Assembly (NCBI RefSeq): GCF_000025705.1
Contig: NC_013959.1
Span: forward strand, 1,665,063-1,729,062
Origin: Sideroxydans lithotrophicus ES-1
Lineage (GTDB): Bacteria > Pseudomonadota > Gammaproteobacteria > Burkholderiales > Gallionellaceae
Length of the DNA: 64,000 nt
Direction of reading: 5' to 3'
This document shows, piece after piece, positions 43,928 through 52,131 of this stretch. The stretch's first letter is position 1. Each line of letters begins with the position of its first letter. The position numbers and the translations under genes were made by a program. Below the pieces are notes generated by a model. That model was not told where the DNA came from. It worked only from the letters and a program-made list of their open reading frames with translations, and did no database searches.

Positions 43928-45040
43928 TCAGCTTTCCCGCATCAGCAACGCATACTGGATCTTCATGGTTACGGCGGCACCAGCGATGATGGAAGCCAGC
44001 GCCAGAATCGAACCTAAAGAGAGCGTGGAAACGCCGGTTATGCCCTGACCGATCGTGCAGCCCATGGCTGTCACGCCGCCGAACCCCATCAATGTGCCGC
44101 CGATGATGTGGTAGAACATGTCCTGCGCAGAAGAAAATGCTTCCCAGCGAAAAGACCTGGTGAACAGCGCGTAGAGGAATGAACCGATGCCGACGCCAAA
44201 GACTGTGGCAATACCAAAGGTGACGATGTTCGAGGTGTCGGTCCAGTATGCCCAATATTCCAGGGTATAGGCTGTAGGGGCGACAAAGGACATCGATTCC
44301 GCCAAGTGGGAATTGGTGCCCAAGTACGTCATTTCCAGTGTATCCGGATTCTCGCCATAGCCGAGGTGCCCTGCCACGAACCAGCCTCCGACCACGAGCA
44401 ATCCTATGATCAGGCCGGCAAGGTTGTTATCCAGGTTCTTGCGAAATTTTTCGTCCTTGAACACAAAGACCATCATAGCCAATCCGATCACGCCGGCCAT
44501 CACCATCTGAAGGGTATTGGGTGCCAGGCCGCCGATGCCGGACAGAAGGGCCGGCAGTGTCTGGCCATGATCCAGTTGGATGGTGACCGCGGGCGCTTGC
44601 AGCACGTTGACGCGGAATGCACCGAGGATGCCTTTCAGTGTCACCAAGGCGGCAAAGCCCAGATATATGAACACGACAACAGACCTCAGGTTGCCGCCCC
44701 CGACGCGCACCAGCGTCTTGTTGGCACAGCCGGAAGCCAGCGTCATGCCGACACCGAAGCACAACCCACCGACGATATAGGCAAGCCAGGGGAAATTGCT
44801 TCCGGTATAGATGGTCTTGGACAAATCGAGATAGCCAAAATAGGCGAGCGCATTGGTTCCTATCATCGCCACCGCAATGGCGAGCAGCCAGGCGCGCATG
44901 CGCCCCCAGTGTCCCATGTTGACCACATCCGAAACCGCACCCATGGTGCAGAAGTTGGTCTTGTTGGCGATGAATCCGAACACGATACCTAAACCGAATC
45001 CCCACCAGACTATAGTCTTTGTCACAACAGCCGCATCCAT
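43928..45040 (-). CDS. YeeE/YedE-family sulfur transporter
   Basis: The 370-residue polytopic membrane protein has about nine helices. Three conserved cysteine motifs of the YeeE/YedE (TsuA-like) family line the pore: NFCTMGAV, SGCANKTLVRVG and MGCTIGQGITG. Homologues import thiosulfate or other sulfur compounds. In this place it may bring sulfane sulfur from the periplasmic Sox system to the cytoplasmic Dsr pathway, or export it. It follows soxB by about 100 bases and precedes the secreted DsrE-like gene. Confidence 0.88.
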   Translation of the reverse strand: MDAAVVTKTIVWWGFGLGIVFGFIANKTNFCTMGAVSDVVNMGHWGRMRAWLLAIAVAMIGTNALAYFGYLDLSKTIYTGSNFPWLAYIVGGLCFGVGMTLASGCANKTLVRVGGGNLRSVVVFIYLGFAALVTLKGILGAFRVNVLQAPAVTIQLDHGQTLPALLSGIGGLAPNTLQMVMAGVIGLAMMVFVFKDEKFRKNLDNNLAGLIIGLLVVGGWFVAGHLGYGENPDTLEMTYLGTNSHLAESMSFVAPTAYTLEYWAYWTDTSNIVTFGIATVFGVGIGSFLYALFTRSFRWEAFSSAQDMFYHIIGGTLMGFGGVTAMGCTIGQGITGVSTLSLGSILALASIIAGAAVTMKIQYALLMRES

Positions 45041-45139
45041 GTAACGCTCTCCCTAGATAATTATCGAAGACTTCCGATTATTCCTGCATTGATCATTCAA
45101 CCAGCCGCCCCACTCGCCCACGGACAAATCAACGGCACC

Positions 45140-46855
45140 TCAAGCGACACCGTCGTTATCCTTCACGCCGATCATTTTCGGCAGGTTGAGTTTGCGCGGC
45201 GTGATCACTTTCTTGTCCCGCAGATAGCTGGTCACGACATCCCAGATCGGTTCGCCTGTCACTCCCTCGGACACAGGAGCCCATCCGGCCACCTTGTATT
45301 TCCGGTTCGGATCGAGCGCCTTGCCGTTCAGCATCATGTTGTTGATGCGCTTGCCTATGCTCTTGTTTACATCGCATGTGTAGCTTATGCCACCGACGCG
45401 CACCATGTCCCCGCCTTGCTGTTTGTAGGGATCCGGATTGAACAGGTTGTCGCAGACATCTTCCATGATGGCCTTGATGGTTGCGCCGGTCATCTCGGTC
45501 AGCGTCGTTTGCGGATAGGTGATCGCGGTCTGATCCATCACATGCTCGAGAGTGATGTCCTGCCCGGCCAATAGCGATGTACCCCAGCGGAAACCCGGCG
45601 AGAACGCCGCATCCGCTCCTTTCACCTCCATCAGCGCGTCCAGGATCAGTTGATCGAAAGTACCGTTGAAATTTCCCCTGCGGTACAGCGTCCCTTCCGT
45701 GACGGCAAGTTTTTCGCCGAGCTTTTCTTTATACGGTGCGCGCACGGTTTCGATCAGTGCAGCCATTTCCTTATCGGGCTCGATCAGGTTGGCGAAGACC
45801 GGCAACAACTTGTACTTGAAGCCTGCCACTTTGCCATTCCTGACATCCAGATCGAGCACTCCAAGGAACTTGCCGTTGGAACCGGCATTGGTCACCAAGG
45901 TCTGTCCGCGGGCATTCTTGACTATGGATGGCGCTGGCATGCCGTCATGGGTATGCCCGCCCATGATGGCGTCGATGCCGCTGACGCGCCCCGCCATCTT
46001 GATATCCACGTCCATGCCGTTGTGCGAAAGCACCACGACCACCTGTGCGCCCTTGGCCCTTGCCTCGTCGACGACTGTCTGCATGTTGTCGTCCTGGATG
46101 CCGAAGCTCCAATCCGGAGTCATGTAGCGGGGATTGGCGATCGGCGTGTAAGGAAACGCCTGGCCGATGATCGCAACAGGGATGCCGTTGATCGGCTTGA
46201 TCACATATCCCGGAAAAACGGGATCGCCAAAATCATTCGTCTTGATATTCTGCGCAACGAAATCCACTTTGCCTTTGAAGTCGTTATCGACGACCTGCTT
46301 GACCCGCTCTGCGCCGAAAGTGAATTCCCAGTGCCCCGTCATCACATCCACACCGAGGAGCTTCCCTGCATCCACCATGTCCTGTCCCTTGGTCCACAGT
46401 GCTGTGGCGGACCCCTGCCAGGTGTCTCCGCCGTCGAGCAGCAGGGAGCCGGGACGGCTGGCACGGATCTTCTTGACCAGCGTAGCCAAGTGGGCGAAAC
46501 CTCCCACCTTGCCGTAGGTGCGGGCAGCGTTGTCGAAATCGAGATAGGTGAACGCATAGGCCTCCGGCGTTCCCGGACGGATGCCGAACGCCTTGAGCAG
46601 GTGTTCGCCCACCAGATGCGGCGCCTGGTTGAGGCCCGGCCCTACCCCGATGTTGACATTGGGTTCCCGAAAATAGATAGGCAACAGCTGTGCATGGCAA
46701 TCGGTGATATGCAACAGGGATACATTGCCGAACGCAGGCAGATCGTAGAAGCCGCCTGCATCGGTGGCTGACAGCGCAGCACGGCTGTTCAATGCGAAAC
46801 CCGATGCGGCAGCCACAGCCAGAACTTGCATGAACTCGCGACGGTTCATAGGCAT
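45140..46855 (-). CDS. soxB: SoxB, thiosulfohydrolase
   Basis: The 571-residue product has a Tat signal (NRREFMQVLAVAAASG). It is a 5'-nucleotidase-like dimanganese enzyme: LLHITDCHAQ, GGDTWQGS, TGHWEF, and MGGHTHDG carry the metal ligands. It hydrolytically releases sulfate from the sulfonate group bound to SoxY. AGGAG lies seven bases before the ATG at 46855. There is no soxCD in the window, so sulfane sulfur left on SoxY must go elsewhere, consistent with the dsr genes. Confidence 0.95.
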   Translation of the reverse strand: MPMNRREFMQVLAVAAASGFALNSRAALSATDAGGFYDLPAFGNVSLLHITDCHAQLLPIYFREPNVNIGVGPGLNQAPHLVGEHLLKAFGIRPGTPEAYAFTYLDFDNAARTYGKVGGFAHLATLVKKIRASRPGSLLLDGGDTWQGSATALWTKGQDMVDAGKLLGVDVMTGHWEFTFGAERVKQVVDNDFKGKVDFVAQNIKTNDFGDPVFPGYVIKPINGIPVAIIGQAFPYTPIANPRYMTPDWSFGIQDDNMQTVVDEARAKGAQVVVVLSHNGMDVDIKMAGRVSGIDAIMGGHTHDGMPAPSIVKNARGQTLVTNAGSNGKFLGVLDLDVRNGKVAGFKYKLLPVFANLIEPDKEMAALIETVRAPYKEKLGEKLAVTEGTLYRRGNFNGTFDQLILDALMEVKGADAAFSPGFRWGTSLLAGQDITLEHVMDQTAITYPQTTLTEMTGATIKAIMEDVCDNLFNPDPYKQQGGDMVRVGGISYTCDVNKSIGKRINNMMLNGKALDPNRKYKVAGWAPVSEGVTGEPIWDVVTSYLRDKKVITPRKLNLPKMIGVKDNDGVA

Positions 46856-46942
46856 AAAAACACTCCTGAAATTATATTCACAACCAGGATGCCGACACTT
46901 GCGGATAACACGGTCCTGCCAGTGTTATCCGCCATATCGACT

Positions 46943-47770
46943 TTACTTGCGGAACACCGGGGTCTGCATCGGCAGACCGTTGCTCATGTAAGTCAGGAAA
47001 TATTCCAGGTCGTTATAATCCTCGCTGTTGCCCTCTTGCGGCTTTTCGCGCGTATTGTTGTTGCATTGCATGAATCGCTTCTGCAACGTGACGATATCCG
47101 TGCCGGCACGGAACTCAGGCCAGTGGGTCGCCTGGCCGATCATCATGGAAAGCTGCTCGCTACGCAGGAACTTGCCCGCATTCTGCACATGGCAACTGGC
47201 ACAGGAAAAATTCAGCAAGCCGCGTCGAGTGTAGTAGTAGGTCTTGCCTTTCTCGTATGCGGCAAGCGCATCCTTGCCCTTGACCTTGATATTGACCTTC
47301 ATCCCGTCCGACAAGCTTCTGGCATAGGCGGTAAGCAGGCCCATATCCGAATCGGCGTACTTCAGTTCCTTTTCGCCATTCTTTTTCAGGCAGGCATTGA
47401 TGGCATTCTCGAAAGTCACCACACGCTTGGTGGCCTTGTCGAAATAAGGATAGTTGCCGGCGATATTGCGGCCGCCATGCGGGAAGCAGGATGCAAATGT
47501 CTTGCCGTTGGCAAATGACGTTTCCCACACTTTCTGCCCCTTGTCCAGATCGATGGAATAAGGGGGAAAAACCATGATGTCGTCATACTGACTCTTGGCA
47601 TCGGGATTCATGGCCAGAGCCCCGTAGATGTAATCGTTGAACTTGATGTTTGGGAGCGTCTCTTTGTAATGCGCGATCATTGCATTGCGATCCTGCTCCG
47701 GACCGGCGACGGCCAGAAAGGATATTGAGTACAAGAACGCAGCCAGCAGGGATAGATATTTTATTTTCAT
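46943..47770 (-). CDS. soxA: SoxA, c-type cytochrome subunit
   Basis: The 275-residue product has a signal peptide. One classical heme site CASCH is visible (FSCASCHVQNAGKF), and the active-site cysteine that carries a persulfide ligand is in FMQCNNNTREK. The N-terminal site is CFPHGG instead of CxxCH, so this is the mono-heme type of SoxA. With SoxX it joins thiosulfate to the SoxY cysteine. Confidence 0.94.
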   Translation of the reverse strand: MKIKYLSLLAAFLYSISFLAVAGPEQDRNAMIAHYKETLPNIKFNDYIYGALAMNPDAKSQYDDIMVFPPYSIDLDKGQKVWETSFANGKTFASCFPHGGRNIAGNYPYFDKATKRVVTFENAINACLKKNGEKELKYADSDMGLLTAYARSLSDGMKVNIKVKGKDALAAYEKGKTYYYTRRGLLNFSCASCHVQNAGKFLRSEQLSMMIGQATHWPEFRAGTDIVTLQKRFMQCNNNTREKPQEGNSEDYNDLEYFLTYMSNGLPMQTPVFRK

Positions 47771-47815
47771 GTCGTGACTTCCTCTTGGTTGGAAGAATCT
47801 AATTGGGTTAAGCGA

Positions 47816-48130
47816 TCAGGCTACGACCACTTCGCCATCGAATACCGTGCCGAGATTGTCGACCGCATGCACCGCGACCTTGTCACCAACCTTAGCTCCC
47901 TTGACCCTGAAACCGACAAAGGGGTTTCTCGATATACCGACGCCCCATTGCATGTCCAGCACCATCTTGCCGTTCAGCGTGGCACTGACCTGATTGATAA
48001 AGTGTGCGGGAATCAGATTCCCGGTCTTCTTGTCCTTGCGCTGTCCCGTTTCCATGATGTGCTGGATCAGCACTTTCACATCCACCGCATCCCCCTGCAT
48101 CGTCGCGCGCATTTTCATTGCTTCAGCCAT
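47816..48130 (-). CDS. soxZ: SoxZ, sulfur-carrier complex subunit
   Basis: The 104-residue SoxZ product has the typical MRATMQGDAVDVKVLIQHIMETGQRKD start. It forms the SoxYZ carrier with SoxY. It has no signal peptide, as it is exported with SoxY through Tat. Gaps to soxY and soxA are about 50 bases each. Confidence 0.95.
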   Translation of the reverse strand: MAEAMKMRATMQGDAVDVKVLIQHIMETGQRKDKKTGNLIPAHFINQVSATLNGKMVLDMQWGVGISRNPFVGFRVKGAKVGDKVAVHAVDNLGTVFDGEVVVA

Positions 48131-48182
48131 GTTCGTATCCTCTCTTACAAATATTTAGATGAATTTCAGAATCGGGTTGTTC

Positions 48183-48644
48183 TTAACCGCCGCAGCCACC
48201 GATCGTCACCTTAACTTCGCGGCTATTCGTATAGACCTTGCCACCAGCCTTCACCGATGCCCGCACGATCGAAGTCGATGCCATTTTGACGCGCGTTGCG
48301 ATGAATGGCTCGGCACCGTTCATGAATTCAAAGTCGGCGATCATCGGATTGGGATTCTTGTCCACAAAGATCGCGATCGACGTAGTTCCCGGAATATTGC
48401 TGCTGACTTCAACCGGCACCACGGCACCGTTTTCAGCTATGTCCGGCACCTTGATCATGATGTCTTTGTTCTCGGCAGCCCCGGCGTAACCTGCATTTTT
48501 CATGGCATCGGCGGTATCCTTCGATGTGAAGGCCAGATTGTTCCAGGTAGCCGCAAATACCCCACTGGTCTTCAGCAGCCCCGCCGCACACACCGCCATC
48601 ACGGCACCCATGCTTTTCAGAAAATTCCTGCGTAGATGATTCAT
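48183..48644 (-). CDS. soxY: SoxY, sulfur-carrier protein
   Basis: The 153-residue product has a Tat signal (RRNFLKSMGAVMAV) and ends with the GGCGG motif whose cysteine binds the substrate. Start at 48644 was chosen because GGGAG stands five bases upstream and the Tat motif follows. Confidence 0.95.
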   Translation of the reverse strand: MNHLRRNFLKSMGAVMAVCAAGLLKTSGVFAATWNNLAFTSKDTADAMKNAGYAGAAENKDIMIKVPDIAENGAVVPVEVSSNIPGTTSIAIFVDKNPNPMIADFEFMNGAEPFIATRVKMASTSIVRASVKAGGKVYTNSREVKVTIGGCGG

Positions 48645-48672
48645 TTCACTCCCTCTCAATTTGGTTGTCACT

Positions 48673-49026
48673 TCAAAGACCCATTACGTAATCGATAACC
48701 TGGTCGATTTCCTGCTCCGTCAGAATCTTGTTCCTGCCAAAAGGCGGCATGACCGATTCGGGGTTCGCCACGGTGGCATCCCATATCTGGGCACGCAATT
48801 TGGCGGTATCGGGGAAACGTGCCTTCATCCCGGCAAGCGCAGGTCCGATATTGCCGGCCGCCTCGACCTTGGGGTCGCTCGGAATGGCATGGCAGGCAAT
48901 GCAATTGCCCTTGTTTTTGTCGAAGGCTAGCTTCCGGCCTGCGTCAGAGTCTGCTGCGACCGCATTCAAATTGGCCAATCCCAATAAAGCCACAAGAGAA
49001 AGCAAAAAAGTCATTTTAATGCGCAT
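48673..49026 (-). CDS. soxX: SoxX, cytochrome c subunit
   Basis: The 117-residue product has a signal peptide (cut near AVAADS), one heme motif CIACH and the distal Met in ESVMPPFG. It pairs with SoxA. The start at 49026 has a GGGAGG site about nine bases upstream. It is the first structural sox gene, preceded by a 142-base gap after the anti-sigma gene that may hold a separate promoter; I see no clear sigma-70 boxes in that gap. Confidence 0.93.
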   Translation of the reverse strand: MRIKMTFLLSLVALLGLANLNAVAADSDAGRKLAFDKNKGNCIACHAIPSDPKVEAAGNIGPALAGMKARFPDTAKLRAQIWDATVANPESVMPPFGRNKILTEQEIDQVIDYVMGL

Positions 49027-49168
49027 CAAAATATCCTCCCTTTCATAGACATCCACTGTAAATAAAACTCCTGTCCCATAGCGATTCAAGACATATGAAC
49101 TGATTATTTCCCTATTTCAATTTCCCCCTTTAGTACGACCCGATCAAAAATTTGAACAATTCAGCCGC

Positions 49169-49915
49169 CTATATTCGGGCATAGTCCCAGCCCTGCTGCA
49201 GGCGCTTGTTGATCTCCTCTGCCGCAGATGACGCAACCCCGGTGTTAGGCAACAGGTGCACTGCGATGCCGCTACTGCGCAAAGTTCTTATGGCCTGACC
49301 ACAGGCCAGAAAACCAAGATTCGGATACTTGGCCTGCATCAAACCGATTCGCTTCCCATAAGGCGACACATCTGCTCTTAACAAATCGACGCCCTCGGCA
49401 TTCGCCATGATCTCCACATTGAGCTGTCGATTCTCATGCCTGCTGGCTTCCAGCAGACTTTCCGCCTCATCCAGGACGGCCTTGAGCCTGAGCGGATTGG
49501 AAGTACTGACCTGGAAGATGATATTGCCCTGTCCGGTCGCCGAGTTAATGTTGTGTGCCGCCCTGGACACGTACGCGACATAGGAGTGATTCCTTGATTC
49601 CGACTTTGTAGCAATGAACCAGCCCGAGACCCCGCCCAGCAAAAGCAGCAACACACAGGCCGCTATTCTTCTGATGTTTTGCACATACTGCGGCCGTCTC
49701 AAGCGCATGACATTTTCAGCTGCCGCTTCATGCATCGGAGGGTGATGGTAGGCATGCTTCACCATCTCTTTCAGCCCGCGCAGTTCGCACACCCGCCCTT
49801 TCAATGCATCGTCCCGCCCGATCACATCGAGGATCTCACTTTTCTCGTTTGTCTCAAGTTCGTTGTCGACAAAGGCATTCAGCAATTCATCTGAGATGTT
49901 TGCATTGCTCTTCAT
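49169..49915 (-). CDS. Membrane anti-sigma factor with periplasmic DsrE-like domain
   Basis: The product has 248 residues. The cytoplasmic part (about 1-80) has the anti-sigma signature SDELLNAFVDNELE. One transmembrane helix (about 84-102) follows. The periplasmic part (about 128-248) aligns over its length with the secreted DsrE-like protein at 43420-43875: NIIFQVSTS, NVEIMANAEGVDLL, GFLACGQAI with Cys205, and QQGWDYARI. The ATG overlaps the sigma factor stop (ATGA), and AAGGAG lies just upstream. A sulfur-relay fold as the sensor of an anti-sigma factor is unusual; it suggests release of the sigma factor when sulfane sulfur or a partner protein binds. Confidence 0.85.
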   Translation of the reverse strand: MKSNANISDELLNAFVDNELETNEKSEILDVIGRDDALKGRVCELRGLKEMVKHAYHHPPMHEAAAENVMRLRRPQYVQNIRRIAACVLLLLLGGVSGWFIATKSESRNHSYVAYVSRAAHNINSATGQGNIIFQVSTSNPLRLKAVLDEAESLLEASRHENRQLNVEIMANAEGVDLLRADVSPYGKRIGLMQAKYPNLGFLACGQAIRTLRSSGIAVHLLPNTGVASSAAEEINKRLQQGWDYARI

Positions 49916-50472
49916 ATGACTCTCCTTATATGACTGACTCGTGCCGTCTGCTGCGGAGCGAGTTCTTTCAACAGGATCTTCAAGGATTGCCGTGCGCGGC
50001 ATAAGCGACTCATGACTGTTCCGATCGGAATGGACAGGATTGCAGCGACCTCGATATAGGGAAAATCTTCCAGGTCCACCAGGGTCAGCACCTGGCGCTG
50101 CCCCATGGGCAGCATGGCAACGGCATTCCGCACGCGGTCGACGATCTGCGTCTGCGCATGCTCGTCTTCCGGCGTGGTTTCATGGATGCAACGGTGATCT
50201 TCCAGCTCTTCGATATCATCCATGTCCCGGTGTTGACGGAAATGGTCACGCCAGCAGTTAGCCAGTATGCTGAACAGCCAGCTATTCATTAATGCCGGAT
50301 CGCGCAGCTGAGCGGCATTCTTCAGTGCCTTGATCATCGTTTCCTGTACAAGGTCGTCGGCGAGCGCGGCGTTATGGCTCCAGGAGAAAGCGACGCGATA
50401 TAGCTTCGGACGAATTTGTTCCAATTGCTGCTGGAATGCATCTACACCACAGAACAAGGAGAAAATCTTCAT
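49912..50472 (-). CDS. ECF-type RNA polymerase sigma factor
   Basis: The product has 186 residues. Region 2 is seen in RVAFSWSHNAALADDLVQETMIKALKN and NSWLFSILANCWRDHFR; region 4 in AVAMLPMGQRQVLTLVDLEDFPYIEVAAILSIPIGTVMSRLCRARQSL. The start is ATG at 50472, with AGGTGA nine bases upstream; an in-frame GTG at 50478 is less well spaced. It is the first gene of the string that continues with its anti-sigma factor and soxXYZAB, so sox is the likely regulon. An inverted repeat lies about 60-90 bases upstream. Confidence 0.92.
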   Translation of the reverse strand: MKIFSLFCGVDAFQQQLEQIRPKLYRVAFSWSHNAALADDLVQETMIKALKNAAQLRDPALMNSWLFSILANCWRDHFRQHRDMDDIEELEDHRCIHETTPEDEHAQTQIVDRVRNAVAMLPMGQRQVLTLVDLEDFPYIEVAAILSIPIGTVMSRLCRARQSLKILLKELAPQQTARVSHIRRVI

Positions 50473-50533
50473 CGCCACGTTTCACCTGAAGGTTGGAATT
50501 ACGGTCAACATACATATAGACGCAACAGCATGC

Positions 50534-50562
50534 GGAAATATTCCATCGATTCGAAAATTTCC
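50534..50562. promoter_or_regulatory. Inverted repeat between ECF sigma gene and DUF302 gene
   Basis: Arms GGAAATATTC and GAAAATTTCC match as an inverted repeat at 9 of 10 positions, with a nine-base spacer (CATCGATTC). It sits in the divergent region between the sigma factor gene and the DUF302 lipoprotein gene, so it is placed to control both. It is seen directly; the binding protein is unknown. Confidence 0.55.
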
Positions 50563-50611
50563 ATCACCGCGGCTGGCAGGGTATAGACTATTCACAATAT
50601 CCTTCCAGAAC

Positions 50612-51196
50612 ATGAGAGACCTGATGACCCCGATACACTTCCGCTGTTTTATATGGTGTTGCATGTTATTTGCCGCCTTGATGTTGACAGGGTGCAGCAA
50701 CATGAATAAAGGCGGCGATGTCCACCTGCAACCAATCCAGCCCTTATCCAAATCCGATCAGCCTTCATTTCCCGCTTCCGGTAGCACAGCAGACGGCCAT
50801 ATGGCCGTTTTCACCAAGACGGGAAAATTCGAGGATGTCAGGGACGATGTCGAGATGGCGATCACCGGACGCGGATTGGTGGTCAACAATGTTTCCCATG
50901 TGGGCGAGATGCTGGAGCGCACCGGCAAAGACTTGGGAGATGACAGACAGATTTACCTCAAGGCCGAAGCACTGGAATTCTGCAGCGCAGTCGTATCGCG
51001 CAAGATGATGGAAACCGACCCTGACAATATCGTGTTTTGTCCCTACATCATTTCCGTTTACGTGCTGCCGGGAAAGCCGAACGAAGTACGCATCGCATAC
51101 CGCAAACCCCAGATCGTTGGCTCTCAAGCTTCGCAGGCCGCACTCAAGGCGGTCGATGAACTGCTTTCCGGCATCGTCAAGGATGCGCTGCAATAA
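50612..51196 (+). CDS. DUF302 lipoprotein
   Basis: The 194-residue product has a lipoprotein signal ending LMLTGC. The rest is a DUF302 domain: TGKFEDVRDDVEMAITGRGLVV near the start and LEFCSAVVSRKMMETDPDNIVFCPYIISVYVLP. Two cysteines (EFC and VFC) are conserved-looking within it. DUF302 proteins are often near sulfur or redox genes, but no function is established. It is divergent from the ECF sigma factor gene. The start at 50612 is tentative; ATG at 50624 is an alternative with GAGAG before it. Confidence 0.8.
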   Translation: MRDLMTPIHFRCFIWCCMLFAALMLTGCSNMNKGGDVHLQPIQPLSKSDQPSFPASGSTADGHMAVFTKTGKFEDVRDDVEMAITGRGLVVNNVSHVGEMLERTGKDLGDDRQIYLKAEALEFCSAVVSRKMMETDPDNIVFCPYIISVYVLPGKPNEVRIAYRKPQIVGSQASQAALKAVDELLSGIVKDALQ

Positions 51197-51243
51197 CCTG
51201 CCGGTTCGGCCAACAAGAGTTATCCGAATACCGGCCTGATGGA

Positions 51244-51957
51244 TCATTTTTTCTTCGGGCTGGACGAGGTGAGACGTTCGTCGAGCAGCTCCAGCCTCAG
51301 CCAGCCGGGATTCATGATCCCGTCCTCGAACACCAGGGTGGGCGTCACGACGATATTCAGCTTCTTCGCCGCCGCGGCAATGCGGGTCAAGGCAGAGGTA
51401 TCACAGGTCTTTCCCGGTTTCGGGTCCTTCCACTTCAGCATATGATCCTCCCAGGCTTTCAGCCGGTCGGATGAGCACCAGATCGCCTCGGCCTTCTCCT
51501 TGGAACCGGGCAATATCGGCAACACGAAAGTGTAGATCGTGGCATCGGTCAGGCCGACCATCTCCTTTTCCTGCCTCCTGCAATAGGGACAGTTCGGATC
51601 GGTGAAAACAGCCAGTCTTCTCTTGCCGTTGCCTTTCACATTCTTGATCGCCAGATCAAGCGGCAAGGAATCGAAATCGATCGCATAAAGTTGTTTTTCC
51701 CTTTCTTCAGTCAGGTTCTGCATCGTATGCATATCGATGATGTTGCCTGAAAAAAGGTAGGACATATTTTCGTCGGTATAGACCAGTTGGTCGTTCAAGA
51801 CCACTTCATACAAGCCGAGATAGGGAGTCTTGTGGACACTGATGACCTGCTCATAGGGAAATCTCTTTTCCATCGCGGCCTTGATAGCGGCCTCATCGGC
51901 CAAAGCCGCATTGGAAAAGAAAAACAACAGCAATACCAAATAAGAGAATGCGTTCAT
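51244..51957 (-). CDS. DsbC-like periplasmic disulfide isomerase/reductase
   Basis: The 237-residue product has a signal peptide (cut near AALADE). An N-terminal dimerisation domain (about 20-85) is followed by a thioredoxin fold with active site Cys123-Pro-Tyr-Cys126 and cis-Pro in VVTPTLVF. Two further cysteines near IWCSSD and KTCDTS match the structural pair of DsbC. It can reshuffle or reduce disulfides, for example on SoxY or cytochromes. AGGA stands eight bases before the ATG. Confidence 0.88.
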   Translation of the reverse strand: MNAFSYLVLLLFFFSNAALADEAAIKAAMEKRFPYEQVISVHKTPYLGLYEVVLNDQLVYTDENMSYLFSGNIIDMHTMQNLTEEREKQLYAIDFDSLPLDLAIKNVKGNGKRRLAVFTDPNCPYCRRQEKEMVGLTDATIYTFVLPILPGSKEKAEAIWCSSDRLKAWEDHMLKWKDPKPGKTCDTSALTRIAAAAKKLNIVVTPTLVFEDGIMNPGWLRLELLDERLTSSSPKKK

Positions 51958-52016
51958 CTTGCTTTTCCTGATCGAGTCGCACGCCGCGAAAGAATCACCT
52001 GGATTTTCTCGCAGCA

Positions 52017-52051
52017 AATAAAAAGGCTGACGAATCTCTTCGTCAGCCCTT
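52017..52051 (-). terminator. Rho-independent terminator downstream of fadL
   Basis: On the minus strand a 10-bp perfect stem GGCTGACGAA/TTCGTCAGCC with loop GAGA is followed by TTTTTATTTG. It lies about 80 bases after the FadL-type gene stop and before the DsbC-like gene. Confidence 0.85.
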
Positions 52052-52131
52052 GTCACTCATATTGGATTTTCAACCAGGCCCGCTTCATTTTGATGGCAGG
52101 CTTCAGTTGACATCGCTAAGACTAGCAGTGC

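Noticed and set aside
49027-49168. ECF-type promoter before soxX
   Set aside because: GGGAAA and GTCTTG sequences are present, but the spacing is about 14 bases and there is no matching pair before the sigma factor gene, so no call is made.
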